DNA of 64,000 bases from Anaerotignum sp. MB30-C6 (GTDB taxonomy: Bacteria > Bacillota > Clostridia > Lachnospirales > Anaerotignaceae): the NCBI RefSeq assembly GCF_030908465.1, contig NZ_CP133078.1, forward strand, positions 2,604,001 to 2,668,000, given 5' to 3'. The first letter of the stretch is position 1; every line of letters starts with the position of its first letter. The translations under genes were made by a program, and so were the position numbers. The notes under the pieces are model-generated. The model was not told the origin of the DNA and did no database searches. It saw only the letters and a list, made by a program, of their open reading frames with translations. Positions 44,850 to 53,094 of the stretch are shown here, one piece after another.

Positions 44850-46382
44850 TTATCTTGCTACAGTAACTTCTTTTAAGCCGTCTACTGTCTGATAATCAAC
44901 TGTATAACCTAATTTCTCAAAATCACGAACGCTGATAAAGGATTTACCATCCTGCAAAACGCCGCTCATCGCTGTCTTACCGTCTTCACGAACAACATAA
45001 GCTGTTTTTTCTTCTTTGTTCCATTCAACGGTTTCGCCCAACGCTTCACAAATTACACGCAAAGGCAAGTACGCACGACCATCCTGAACAACGTAGTCTG
45101 TAAATTCAACATCGTCAGATACCAAAGAAATTTCTGCTCTTTCTGTTGTCATCATGGCTTCGGAATCGCCTTCCCAGCCCCAAAGAACAGTTACTGCTGA
45201 AACAGGGTTATATTTTTCTGTCAATACAGTGAGCTTTTCTTCTACTTCCTCTGCGCTAACGCTTGCTGTAGGCATAACAACCTTACCGCTAGAAGCCTTC
45301 ACGTTGCTTGTGCTTGTTACTTTTAATACACTCTTGTTATCGTCTGTAACAGCAAAAGTTTCTTTTGCATTAAATGTTGCACCTGATCTTGTGATTGTTG
45401 CTTCGTATGCAAAGCTATCCAATACATCGGAAACAGCAGGGTCTGCAATCGCTTCCTCAAACATAGCCTTCATAGCGTCTGTTGTTTCTTTAATCACAGC
45501 TGTGTTGCCCTTTACAGCATCCATTTCTGCCTGGAATGCAGCAATTTCCTCTTCAGAAGCTTTCATAACCTTCATTACATCCAACATATAAGTTGTAGTT
45601 GCAGCTAATACTGTGTCAGGGTTACTGCCAACATAGTCTAACAAGTCAACCACTAATTTTGCAACGGCTTTTCCGTCTGCCTGAACTTTGTATCCACCAG
45701 AAACTTCACTTACCATGTTTGTAGTAAAGCCAGAGAATGCATTCTTGTAGAATTCAAGTACAGAATTATACAAGTCGCCGAAACCACCTTCTGGAGCAAT
45801 CTGCCCCAGCTCATCATCTGTCAGACCCATTTCAGCCATAGACATTAAGTTAATGTATTTGCTTTGGTCCAATGTTGCTTTTAATTCTTTTGCAAAGTTT
45901 TCATCTAACAAATAGCTAGATTCTTCAGTATCTACGAAGTCCTTTGCCATTTCATACATACCCCAAACTGTCTGGCCAGAAACATAAATACCATCTGTCA
46001 TGCCAAAGTACATGTCACCCATGTCATATTTCTTACCACCGTAAGTCATATCCATATCCATATGGTAGTTAAGAGTGTCCATGTTCATTTTAAAAGTATA
46101 GTCCAAAACAACAGACTTCTTGCCACTAACATCTTCTAATTCTTTTAATGCATCTGCAACTTCTTCATCTGTAGACCCTGCTGATTTGGAAATTTTTGTT
46201 GCAAAATCTTTCATTGCATCCACATCCAAATCTACATTGATTTTACCAGATGCTTCACAAGCCTCCAGTTTGTTCAACATGTCAACGCTCATTTGCAGAT
46301 AGCCCAATTCGGCACTGGAGCATCCAGTAAATGCTGTGATACACATTACGGCACACAGAAGTGCTGCTAACTTCTTTCTCAT
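44850..46382 (-). CDS. Lipoprotein with C-terminal stalk (copper amine oxidase N) domain
   Basis: The 510-residue precursor has a lipoprotein signal (ITAFTGC, Cys21). The large middle part (about 25-410) is not recognised; it is acidic, rich in Met, Lys and Ala and mostly helical, with repeated VDMLNKLE and MDVMKVMKASEEE type segments. The last 85 residues form a stalk domain of the Cu_amine_oxidN1 type (DYVVQDGRAYLPLRVICEAL, then GKSFISVRDFEKLGY), a surface-protein module in clostridia. The domain name does not imply oxidase activity. ATG 46382 follows AGGGGGA; the frame continues upstream without a better start. Confidence 0.75.
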   Translation of the reverse strand: MRKKLAALLCAVMCITAFTGCSSAELGYLQMSVDMLNKLEACEASGKINVDLDVDAMKDFATKISKSAGSTDEEVADALKELEDVSGKKSVVLDYTFKMNMDTLNYHMDMDMTYGGKKYDMGDMYFGMTDGIYVSGQTVWGMYEMAKDFVDTEESSYLLDENFAKELKATLDQSKYINLMSMAEMGLTDDELGQIAPEGGFGDLYNSVLEFYKNAFSGFTTNMVSEVSGGYKVQADGKAVAKLVVDLLDYVGSNPDTVLAATTTYMLDVMKVMKASEEEIAAFQAEMDAVKGNTAVIKETTDAMKAMFEEAIADPAVSDVLDSFAYEATITRSGATFNAKETFAVTDDNKSVLKVTSTSNVKASSGKVVMPTASVSAEEVEEKLTVLTEKYNPVSAVTVLWGWEGDSEAMMTTERAEISLVSDDVEFTDYVVQDGRAYLPLRVICEALGETVEWNKEEKTAYVVREDGKTAMSGVLQDGKSFISVRDFEKLGYTVDYQTVDGLKEVTVAR

Positions 46383-46429
46383 AAGTATTTCCCCCTTAAA
46401 TTTTGTTTGCACAAAAATATGCACTCATA

Positions 46430-46458
46430 ATTATACACCCTTACTTTACCTATATCAA
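46430..46458 (-). promoter_or_regulatory. Promoter of the stalk-domain lipoprotein gene
   Basis: TTGATA (46453-46458) and TATAAT (46430-46435) are 17 bases apart on the minus strand, between the histidine kinase stop and the gene. Confidence 0.75.
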
Positions 46459-46493
46459 ACAAAAGTGCCAATATTAAGGAATTCTTAAAACTT

Positions 46494-48035
46494 TTAATTT
46501 TCTTTTTTTGGTTCTTCTTTTTTAGGCTTACCCTTTAGTAAAAAGGTATTAGTAAAGGTTGTTCCTTCCCCCTCCTTGCTTTCAACGGAAATTTGTCCAT
46601 TATGGCTGTCCATAATCCATTCTGCAATAGAAAGACCCAAGCCTGTTCCTGAAATACCTTTATTTCTAGACTGATCTACACGATAAAATCGATCAAAAAT
46701 CTTTGGTAGATGCTCTGCCGATATTCCCGCACCATTATCACCCACAGAAACATAGGCATATTTTTTATCCTTCCACACCTTTAAGGTGATGGCTTCTCCA
46801 TCTTTTGTATATTTTAACGCATTTTCCACATGAATCCAAAGCAACTGTTTAATTAAGTCAGGATCTGCCCATATTTCAGCAGGGTCCCACTCCTGAAAGA
46901 TAACCTTACGATTAACCTCTAAAATCTCCAGTTCCTTCACAACCTCAGCGGAAATTTCATTTAAAGTCACCAACTGCTTCTGAACCAGCATACGATTCTG
47001 ATCGCCCTTTGCTAAAAACAGAAGTTTCCGAATCAATGCACTCATATGCTCTGTTTCACTTAAAATGGAATCGATGGATTCTTGTAAAATATCAGGGTCA
47101 CTTTTCCCCCACCGATTAATCAGATTTGCATACCCCTGAATGACAGAAATAGGCGTTCTTAATTCATGGGAAGCATCAGAAACAAATTGATTCTGCCTTT
47201 GAAAGGAACTCTCCAAACGATCTATCATGGAGTTAAACGTTACAGTCAATTCTTTCATTTCGTCGTCAGGGCCGTCTGTATCTATACGTTGGCTTAAGTC
47301 CTCTATGGTAATGCGCTCCGCTGCAGAACGAATAGCCTCTACGGGCTGTAACATTCGACGGCTGATGTAACGGCCAATCAAAAATGCACAAAAAACCCCA
47401 ACAATGTCTATCATGCCAAGTTTCATAATGAACCCCCGAAGGAAGCTGGCGTTAATATCAATTAACTTAAAAGCTTCTATACGATAAAGCCCATCCTCCG
47501 TTGGAATAGAGGAAGAGATTAACATCAGCTGTTGGTTTTTCCCATTTTCTAAAATATACTCTGTGCTATTGCCCCCAGTTTCTTTTTGCACCGTAATTTT
47601 AAATCCATCTGTCTCAAAAGAACGCTTTCTTTCTTTCAATTGCTCATCAATTTTAACCAAATCTCCGTTGTGTCCTTGCAAGTTAAACTCGGGAGATTGA
47701 ATGAGGGAAGGCCCTTCCCCAAAATGACTAAAATAATAAACATTGTCTTTTTGGGCATATACACAAACCTCAACATATTTATTTTCCAAAAGTCCTCTTA
47801 AATTTTCGCTGTTTAGCTCTTTCCCTTCTCGTATAAAGCCTTCAATATTACTAATGGTGTAGGTAAGTTCCCGTCGGATGTTGTGCTGTTGAATGACGGT
47901 GATATTTAGGGTCATAAATAAGCTAATAATGAGCAAAGAAAAGCTGAAAATCCCGCCATAGAGCAATGTAATTTTCTTGGCGATTGCCATATGACGCATA
48001 CCGCCAAAAACCCCTTTTTTAGTCTTCTTTGACAT
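46494..48035 (-). CDS. Sensor histidine kinase
   Basis: The 513-residue kinase has two membrane helices (about 20-42 and 198-218) around an extracytoplasmic sensor region, then HAMP, a HisKA domain with the phospho-His in DASHELRTP, and an ATPase domain with the N box HVENALKYT, GDNGAGIS, FDRFYRVDQSR and GTGLGLSIAEW. It phosphorylates the response regulator encoded just upstream, whose gene it overlaps by 17 bases. The sensor domain gives no hint of ligand. The C-terminus is a Lys/Glu-rich tail. Confidence 0.93.
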   Translation of the reverse strand: MSKKTKKGVFGGMRHMAIAKKITLLYGGIFSFSLLIISLFMTLNITVIQQHNIRRELTYTISNIEGFIREGKELNSENLRGLLENKYVEVCVYAQKDNVYYFSHFGEGPSLIQSPEFNLQGHNGDLVKIDEQLKERKRSFETDGFKITVQKETGGNSTEYILENGKNQQLMLISSSIPTEDGLYRIEAFKLIDINASFLRGFIMKLGMIDIVGVFCAFLIGRYISRRMLQPVEAIRSAAERITIEDLSQRIDTDGPDDEMKELTVTFNSMIDRLESSFQRQNQFVSDASHELRTPISVIQGYANLINRWGKSDPDILQESIDSILSETEHMSALIRKLLFLAKGDQNRMLVQKQLVTLNEISAEVVKELEILEVNRKVIFQEWDPAEIWADPDLIKQLLWIHVENALKYTKDGEAITLKVWKDKKYAYVSVGDNGAGISAEHLPKIFDRFYRVDQSRNKGISGTGLGLSIAEWIMDSHNGQISVESKEGEGTTFTNTFLLKGKPKKEEPKKEN

Positions 48036-48702
48036 AATAGCCTACCCCACGAATCGTATGGATAAATTTTTTCTGAAAGGCTTCATCAATTTTTGCTCGC
48101 AAATAACGTACATAAACATCCACAACATTTGTCTCTCCAATATAGCTATAGCCCCAAACCTCGTTTAAAATTTGCTCTCTTGTGAGCACAATATTTTTAT
48201 TCTGTACTAAGTACAAAAGAAGTTCATATTCTTTTTTCGTTAACTCAACGGCTACCCCACCAACTGTAACCAAACGTTTTTCTGTGTCTATTTCCAAATC
48301 ATGCACCTGCAAAAGAACTTTTTTTGTGGTTCGATCCTCACAATGCTTGAACGCAACCCGCATTCTAGCTAAAAGTTCCTCAATAGCAAAAGGTTTTGTC
48401 AAATAATCATCGGCACCGCTATCAAGGCCTGCCACTTTATCAATTACCTCGTCCTTTGCTGTCAGCATAATAATTGGCACATTAGATGTTTTACGAACCC
48501 TACGGCAAATTTCTATACCCGTTAAGCCAGGTAGCATCAAGTCCAGGAGAATCATATCAAAATTCCCTTCGTTGATAAGCGCCATACCCTCACGTCCGTC
48601 ATGACATACAGTCACTTCGTATCCTTCATACTTGAGTTCTAGCTCAACAAACCGTGCTAACTTCACTTCATCTTCAATTAAAAGAATTTTCTTCTGTGCC
48701 AT
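48019..48702 (-). CDS. OmpR-family response regulator
   Basis: The 227-residue regulator has a receiver domain with acidic pocket Glu10-Asp11, phospho-acceptor Asp54 (ILLDLMLPG), Thr81 and Lys103, and a C-terminal winged-helix DNA-binding domain (LTKKEYELLLYLVQNKN and VDVYVRYLRAKID). It forms a two-component system with the kinase that follows. The targets are unknown; the neighbouring lipoprotein genes are candidates by position. Confidence 0.95.
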   Translation of the reverse strand: MAQKKILLIEDEVKLARFVELELKYEGYEVTVCHDGREGMALINEGNFDMILLDLMLPGLTGIEICRRVRKTSNVPIIMLTAKDEVIDKVAGLDSGADDYLTKPFAIEELLARMRVAFKHCEDRTTKKVLLQVHDLEIDTEKRLVTVGGVAVELTKKEYELLLYLVQNKNIVLTREQILNEVWGYSYIGETNVVDVYVRYLRAKIDEAFQKKFIHTIRGVGYYVKED

Positions 48703-48731
48703 AATTCTATCTCCTTTTCAACATTTGGTAC

Positions 48732-48761
48732 ATTATACCATAAAACAAAGAAATTAGACAA
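48732..48761 (-). promoter_or_regulatory. Promoter of the two-component operon
   Basis: TTGTCT (48756-48761) and TATAAT (48732-48737) are 18 bases apart, with an extended TGG before the -10 box. Confidence 0.65.
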
Positions 48762-49076
48762 AAACCAATCTATTAAAAGGTTTGACCCATATTTTCTATA
48801 TGGCTCACCTTACATTTATAAAGGTCTTTTTCACTTCACATAAATCCTTAATTTTAGAGAAGTGAATCATATTTTTCCCACACTAATTGTGATTAGGCTA
48901 AAACATCTTTATTTCTTGCATAAAAGCTTTGTAGCTTTGTCTATAATTCCATTAAGTCTTAATATACACATAAGTTCCTTAAAAAGTATAACTTTATGCA
49001 GTTAAAAGGAAATTGCTGTCCCATTAAAAAGCAATTAAAAAATAAGTTTATCTTTGATTTTCCATCGGTTTTACCA
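48762..49076. other. Divergent intergenic region, no gene seen
   Basis: AT-rich DNA between two outward-facing promoters. Short hairpins occur (CCATAT/ATATGG near 48788, CTAAT/ATTAG near 48885), but I cannot assign a function. Confidence 0.4.
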
Positions 49077-49105
49077 TTGCGATGGCTACACTTTTTCTGT
49101 ATAAT
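49077..49105 (+). promoter_or_regulatory. Promoter of the thioredoxin-fold lipoprotein gene
   Basis: TTGCGA (49077-49082) and TATAAT (49100-49105) are 17 bases apart on the plus strand, giving a leader of about 110 bases that contains a bulged CATG-TTTG/CAAA-CATG hairpin. Confidence 0.65.
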
Positions 49106-49220
49106 AATGTAGCATGTTTGAATCAAACCATGTTATCTTGTAGCCTTGGCTGATTTTTACAAATAAAAAGAATAGAAATAGATTTCTTTTTGTTCTTTTA
49201 CTTTAATAGGAGGATTAATA

Positions 49221-50270
49221 ATGAGAAAAAAAATGGCACTTTTTCTTGCGCTCATCATGACGATTAATGTTCTTGACGGGTGTGGAAAAAAGGATACTAC
49301 AACAGGGAATGCCACCGAAGAATTACAAACAGATTATCGCTTTGAGCAATGTGGCTTGGCTTATAGCCTTCCAAAGGAATGGCTGCAACGGGAAGATGTG
49401 AATTTAATTCCTGTAAGCTACGTGGATACTGCTGGGGAAATCTATGGGAAAATTGAATATGATTTTGCTCCTAGCGAAAATTTAGACGAATTAAATAATA
49501 TTGATTCGCAAGTTCCCGTGGAAGAACTCATGATTCCCCTGTTTACTCTTTTAGTTGTTCGGGATGAAAATGTTGATTCTGACAGCGTTCAGGATGAAAT
49601 AGACTTGTACGAGAATTGTGAGGAGTTGGCCCAAGAGGAAGGATTCCATTTTTACTATTTAACAGATTACATTGGCAGTACTCCAAGGTTTAAAAAAAGC
49701 TCTGAAAAGATCTTTGAAACCCTAAAATCCGAGTTACCGCTACTAAGGGAAACCATAGAAACCTTCCCTCCTGACGAAAGCTCTGTACAGGCACAGGTAG
49801 ATATAGATAAGCAGTATCTGAATTTTATGTCTACTACATTAGATGGAGATTCTATTACAAGTACCATGTTTTATGATTATGATTTAACCGTGGTAAACTT
49901 TTGGGCATCCTACTGTTACCCTGATATTAACGAGCTTGATACCTTACAAGCCTTCTATGAAGAGCTGAAACAAAAGTATCCCAACGTAAACTTTGTACAA
50001 GTTGTCATCGACACCCCTGGAGAGGGCGCAGAAGACATCGTTGAAAAGGCCCATAAAGAAGCTGGGGTAACTTTTACCACCATTATACCTGACAAAAATA
50101 TGGCCTCATGGATAATTGAAAACTTAAACGGTCTTCCCACATCCATTTTTGTAGACAAAACAGGAAAGCCTTTACCCCAAAAAATCGAAGGGGTGAAAGA
50201 TTTGGATTATTATATAACTACAACAGATTCTATGCTAAAAGAAATCAAAACAGACGAAACAGATAAATAG
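49221..50270 (+). CDS. TlpA-like thioredoxin-fold lipoprotein lacking CXXC
   Basis: The 349-residue precursor has a lipoprotein signal (INVLDGC, Cys21). An unassigned region (about 30-205) precedes a thioredoxin-like domain of the TlpA/ResA kind: LTVVNFWASYCYPDINELD, then FVQVVIDTPGEG and LNGLPTSIFVDKTG with the cis-Pro. The active site reads Cys232-Tyr-Pro-Asp235, so the second Cys of CXXC is replaced by Asp and normal disulfide exchange is unlikely. A one-Cys thiol role or a pure binding role is possible. ATG 49221 follows AGGAGG. It is monocistronic. Confidence 0.82.
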   Translation: MRKKMALFLALIMTINVLDGCGKKDTTTGNATEELQTDYRFEQCGLAYSLPKEWLQREDVNLIPVSYVDTAGEIYGKIEYDFAPSENLDELNNIDSQVPVEELMIPLFTLLVVRDENVDSDSVQDEIDLYENCEELAQEEGFHFYYLTDYIGSTPRFKKSSEKIFETLKSELPLLRETIETFPPDESSVQAQVDIDKQYLNFMSTTLDGDSITSTMFYDYDLTVVNFWASYCYPDINELDTLQAFYEELKQKYPNVNFVQVVIDTPGEGAEDIVEKAHKEAGVTFTTIIPDKNMASWIIENLNGLPTSIFVDKTGKPLPQKIEGVKDLDYYITTTDSMLKEIKTDETDK

Positions 50271-50274
50271 CTTT

Positions 50275-50308
50275 AAAAGGAGCGTATCTTATAGATGCGT
50301 TCCTTTTT
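50275..50308 (+). terminator. Terminator of the thioredoxin-fold lipoprotein gene
   Basis: AAAAGGAGCGTATCT pairs with AGATGCGTTCCTTTT and is followed by further T. Confidence 0.85.
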
Positions 50309-50333
50309 TTCAATTCTTTTTTTCACCCCTACG

Positions 50334-50342
50334 CATAAAATA
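50334..50342 (+). promoter_or_regulatory. Possible sporulation-type -10 element
   Basis: CATAAAATA fits the CATAnnnTA pattern of sigma-K promoters and lies about 26 bases before the start of a spore-lytic type gene. No clear -35 element is seen, and AT-rich DNA makes chance matches likely. Confidence 0.3.
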
Positions 50343-50367
50343 ATAAATAAATAGCGGAGGTGGGCTG

Positions 50368-51654
50368 ATGACGATTCATGTAGTAAATACTGACGAAACA
50401 ATTTATTCTATTGCATTAAAATATAATGTACCAATCAAAGAGCTCATGGAGCATAATGCCATTACAAATCCAAACCTTCTTACCAAAGGCCAAGCCCTTC
50501 TAATTTTAGAGCCCGAGGTAATTTATCAAGTAGAAGCGGGAGACAGCATATTCTCCATTGCACAAAAATTTGGCATAACCGAATATACACTGCTGCAAAA
50601 TAACCCTCAACTTATATCAGCAAGTTATATTTACCCAGGGCAAACTTTGAATATTTCCTATACAGGGGAACCTCTGGGACAGTACCTAGTAAACGGTTAT
50701 GTTTACCCACATATAAAACAAGATGTTTTAAATCAAACGGTACCCTATTTGTCCATGCTTTCCATCTTCTCCTATGGTTTTCAGCCTGATGGACAGCTAC
50801 TCCCCCCAGATGACCAGGCATTACTTCTTGCTGCTAATACAAAAGGTGCTGCCCCTATTTTGGTGCTTACCCCTTTAGATGCTTCAGGAAGGTTTAGCAA
50901 TGAACTAGTGTCTCAGATGTTAAATAACCCTGATTCAAGAGAAACCTTGATTAACAACCTGCTAAGCGTTATGTCACAAAAAGGGTATTATGGTATTGAT
51001 ATAGACTTTGAATATGTATTGCCCGAAGATAAAGAGGCCTTTATCAGCTTTATTGGTGAAGTGAAAGCCGCCATGAATGCGGCAGGCTATAAAGTTTTCG
51101 TTGCATTGGCACCAAAGACCTCAGCAGAGCAACCGGGATTGCTTTACGAAGCCCATGATTATAAACGCATCGGTGAAATTGCTGACTATGTATTCCTTAT
51201 GACCTATGAATGGGGCTTTGCTTACGGCCCTCCTATGGGCGTGGCTCCTTTAAACAAAGTAAAGGAGGTATTAGACTACGCCATTACAGAAATTCCACCC
51301 GAAAAAATTATTATGGGTATCCCAAACTACGGTTACGACTGGTCTTTACCCTTTCTTCGTGGAGACAGCAAAGCCATATCCATGGGGAATCAAGAAGCGG
51401 TGCAAATGGCTATGAACCTTCGTGCAGAAATCCTCTATGATGAGCTGGCACAAAGCCCTTACTTTTACTATTCAGACGAAGAAGGCATGCCCCATGTGGT
51501 TTGGTTTGAGGACGCTAGAAGCATTGATGCAAAACTTCGTACTGCCTCGGAATATGGCTTCGCTGGGGTAGGTTATTGGAATATCATGCGGCCATTTGTT
51601 CAAAATTGGATGTTGGCTTCAAACCTGTATAATATTGAGAAATTCGCTAGATAA
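50368..51654 (+). CDS. LysM-GH18 glycosidase of the spore cortex-lytic type (YaaH/SleL)
   Basis: The 428-residue protein has two LysM peptidoglycan-binding modules (about 3-47 and 51-96) and a GH18 domain (about 105-425). The catalytic signature appears as GYYGIDIDFEYV with the acid Glu; LMTYEWGFAYGPPMG and the final VGYWNIMRPF are typical. No signal peptide is present, as in SleL/YaaH proteins that reach the spore from inside the mother cell. The expected activity is N-acetylglucosaminidase on cortex fragments. ATG 50368 follows GGAGGTGG. It is the main sign here that the organism forms spores. Confidence 0.9.
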   Translation: MTIHVVNTDETIYSIALKYNVPIKELMEHNAITNPNLLTKGQALLILEPEVIYQVEAGDSIFSIAQKFGITEYTLLQNNPQLISASYIYPGQTLNISYTGEPLGQYLVNGYVYPHIKQDVLNQTVPYLSMLSIFSYGFQPDGQLLPPDDQALLLAANTKGAAPILVLTPLDASGRFSNELVSQMLNNPDSRETLINNLLSVMSQKGYYGIDIDFEYVLPEDKEAFISFIGEVKAAMNAAGYKVFVALAPKTSAEQPGLLYEAHDYKRIGEIADYVFLMTYEWGFAYGPPMGVAPLNKVKEVLDYAITEIPPEKIIMGIPNYGYDWSLPFLRGDSKAISMGNQEAVQMAMNLRAEILYDELAQSPYFYYSDEEGMPHVVWFEDARSIDAKLRTASEYGFAGVGYWNIMRPFVQNWMLASNLYNIEKFAR

Positions 51655-51684
51655 TCCAACTATATAAAGATTGAAACATCATTC

Positions 51685-51727
51685 AAAAAAGAAGCGATAA
51701 CCCAAAATTTAGGCTATCGCTTTTTTG
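51685..51727. terminator. Bidirectional terminator
   Basis: AAGCGATAACCCAAAATTTA and GGCTATCGCTT form a long stem with A and T runs at both sides, between the converging LysM-GH18 and CNNM genes. Confidence 0.88.
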
Positions 51728-51737
51728 TACTTTATTC

Positions 51738-53003
51738 TTATGTTTCAGAAGGTTGATTTATATAAACACGCAATTTAGAAATTCGGTTTTTATCCATTTC
51801 TTCCACAACAAACTTCAAGTCGTCAGACTCTATCACTTCTCCACCCTCTGGGAAATTTCCTAAAATCATCAATACATATCCCGCAATGGTATCTACCTCA
51901 TCAGACTCTAATTGGCTTCCAACCATCTTGTTAAATTCCTCTAAACGTGTACTACCGTCTACTACATACTCATCTTCTTTAATCACTTCAATTTCATATT
52001 CTTCGTCATCGTATTCATCGGCAATTTCGCCCATAATTTCTTCGATAATATCTTCCATTGTGGCCAAACCTGAAGTACCGCCGTACTCGTCCAATACAAT
52101 GGCAACCGCCAAACGACTTGCCCTCATTTCTGCAAAAAGTCCGTCAACAGGCTTACTTTCATAAGTAAAGTAAGGTTCCCTCATGTATTTTTCTGTAGAG
52201 AAGTCATTTTCATCAACAAAAAATACGTCCTTTACATAGAGAATCCCCACAATGTCGTCAATATCCTCATTGTATACGGGAAAACGAGAAAATCCTTCCT
52301 CTTTTACCAAGGTAACAAATTCTTCATACGTAATATCACTAGAAACCGTAACCATATCTGTTCTAGGGGTCATAACATCCTTTGCCTTGGCATCGCCAAA
52401 ATTAAAAATATTATTAATCATGATTCTTTCTTCTGACTCCAAAACACCTTCTTCGTGGCTGACATTTACAATGGTTTTCAATTCAGCCTCTGTAATTGTA
52501 GGTGTTTTTTCGTTGGGGTCGCACCCGGAAAGACGAATCAGTGCCCCTGTCGCCACGTTCAAAACTAAGACCACTGGCCGTAGAACAAAAACCACGGCAG
52601 CAATAATATTCACGACAACTAGCGCTACTTTCTCCGCTTGTTGCGCCGCTATGGTTTTCGGGGTAATTTCACCAAAAATTAAAATTACTACTGTAATAAA
52701 TGCCGTGGCAACACTGGCACCGCTGCCTGCATCTCCATGAAAAAGTTGAATTGCTAAGGCTGTTGTCAAGGCTGAGGCACCGTTATTTACCAAGTTATTG
52801 CCTACTAGGATAGAGCTTAATAATCGGTTTGGATCATCTAAAAGTTTGCTAATTTTATCTGCGTTCTTAATTTTTTCCTCCACCATATTACGAAGGCGAA
52901 TCCTGCTTATAGAAGTCAAAGCTGTTTCGGAAGCAGAAAAAAATGCGGAACAACAAACTAAAAAAAACAAAAGCCCTATCAGGTACGGACTGGCACCGTC
53001 CAC
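51738..53003 (-). CDS. CNNM/CorC-type membrane protein with CBS domains
   Basis: The 421-residue protein has the CNNM (DUF21) membrane domain with FFSASETALTSISRIRLRNM and FGEITPKTIAAQQAE, two CBS domains (about 205-325, with VMTPRTDMV and VAIVLDEYGGTSG) and the C-terminal CorC/HlyC domain. Relatives are annotated as hemolysin family but act in magnesium or cobalt homeostasis, mostly as magnesium exporters. There is no ATG; GTG 53012 lies directly on the GGAGA site, so GTG 53003 is preferred. Confidence 0.9.
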   Translation of the reverse strand: MDGASPYLIGLLFFLVCCSAFFSASETALTSISRIRLRNMVEEKIKNADKISKLLDDPNRLLSSILVGNNLVNNGASALTTALAIQLFHGDAGSGASVATAFITVVILIFGEITPKTIAAQQAEKVALVVVNIIAAVVFVLRPVVLVLNVATGALIRLSGCDPNEKTPTITEAELKTIVNVSHEEGVLESEERIMINNIFNFGDAKAKDVMTPRTDMVTVSSDITYEEFVTLVKEEGFSRFPVYNEDIDDIVGILYVKDVFFVDENDFSTEKYMREPYFTYESKPVDGLFAEMRASRLAVAIVLDEYGGTSGLATMEDIIEEIMGEIADEYDDEEYEIEVIKEDEYVVDGSTRLEEFNKMVGSQLESDEVDTIAGYVLMILGNFPEGGEVIESDDLKFVVEEMDKNRISKLRVYINQPSET

Positions 53004-53094
53004 TAAAATCACTCTCCATTTCTAAAATACCGATACATTTTTACAATATAACAAGATACCACAAAAGCCGTTCTACGTCCATAGAAAATTCACA

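Noticed and set aside
44850..46382. Copper amine oxidase
   Set aside because: Only the small N-terminal stalk-type domain is present, at the C-terminus of a lipoprotein; there is no catalytic domain.
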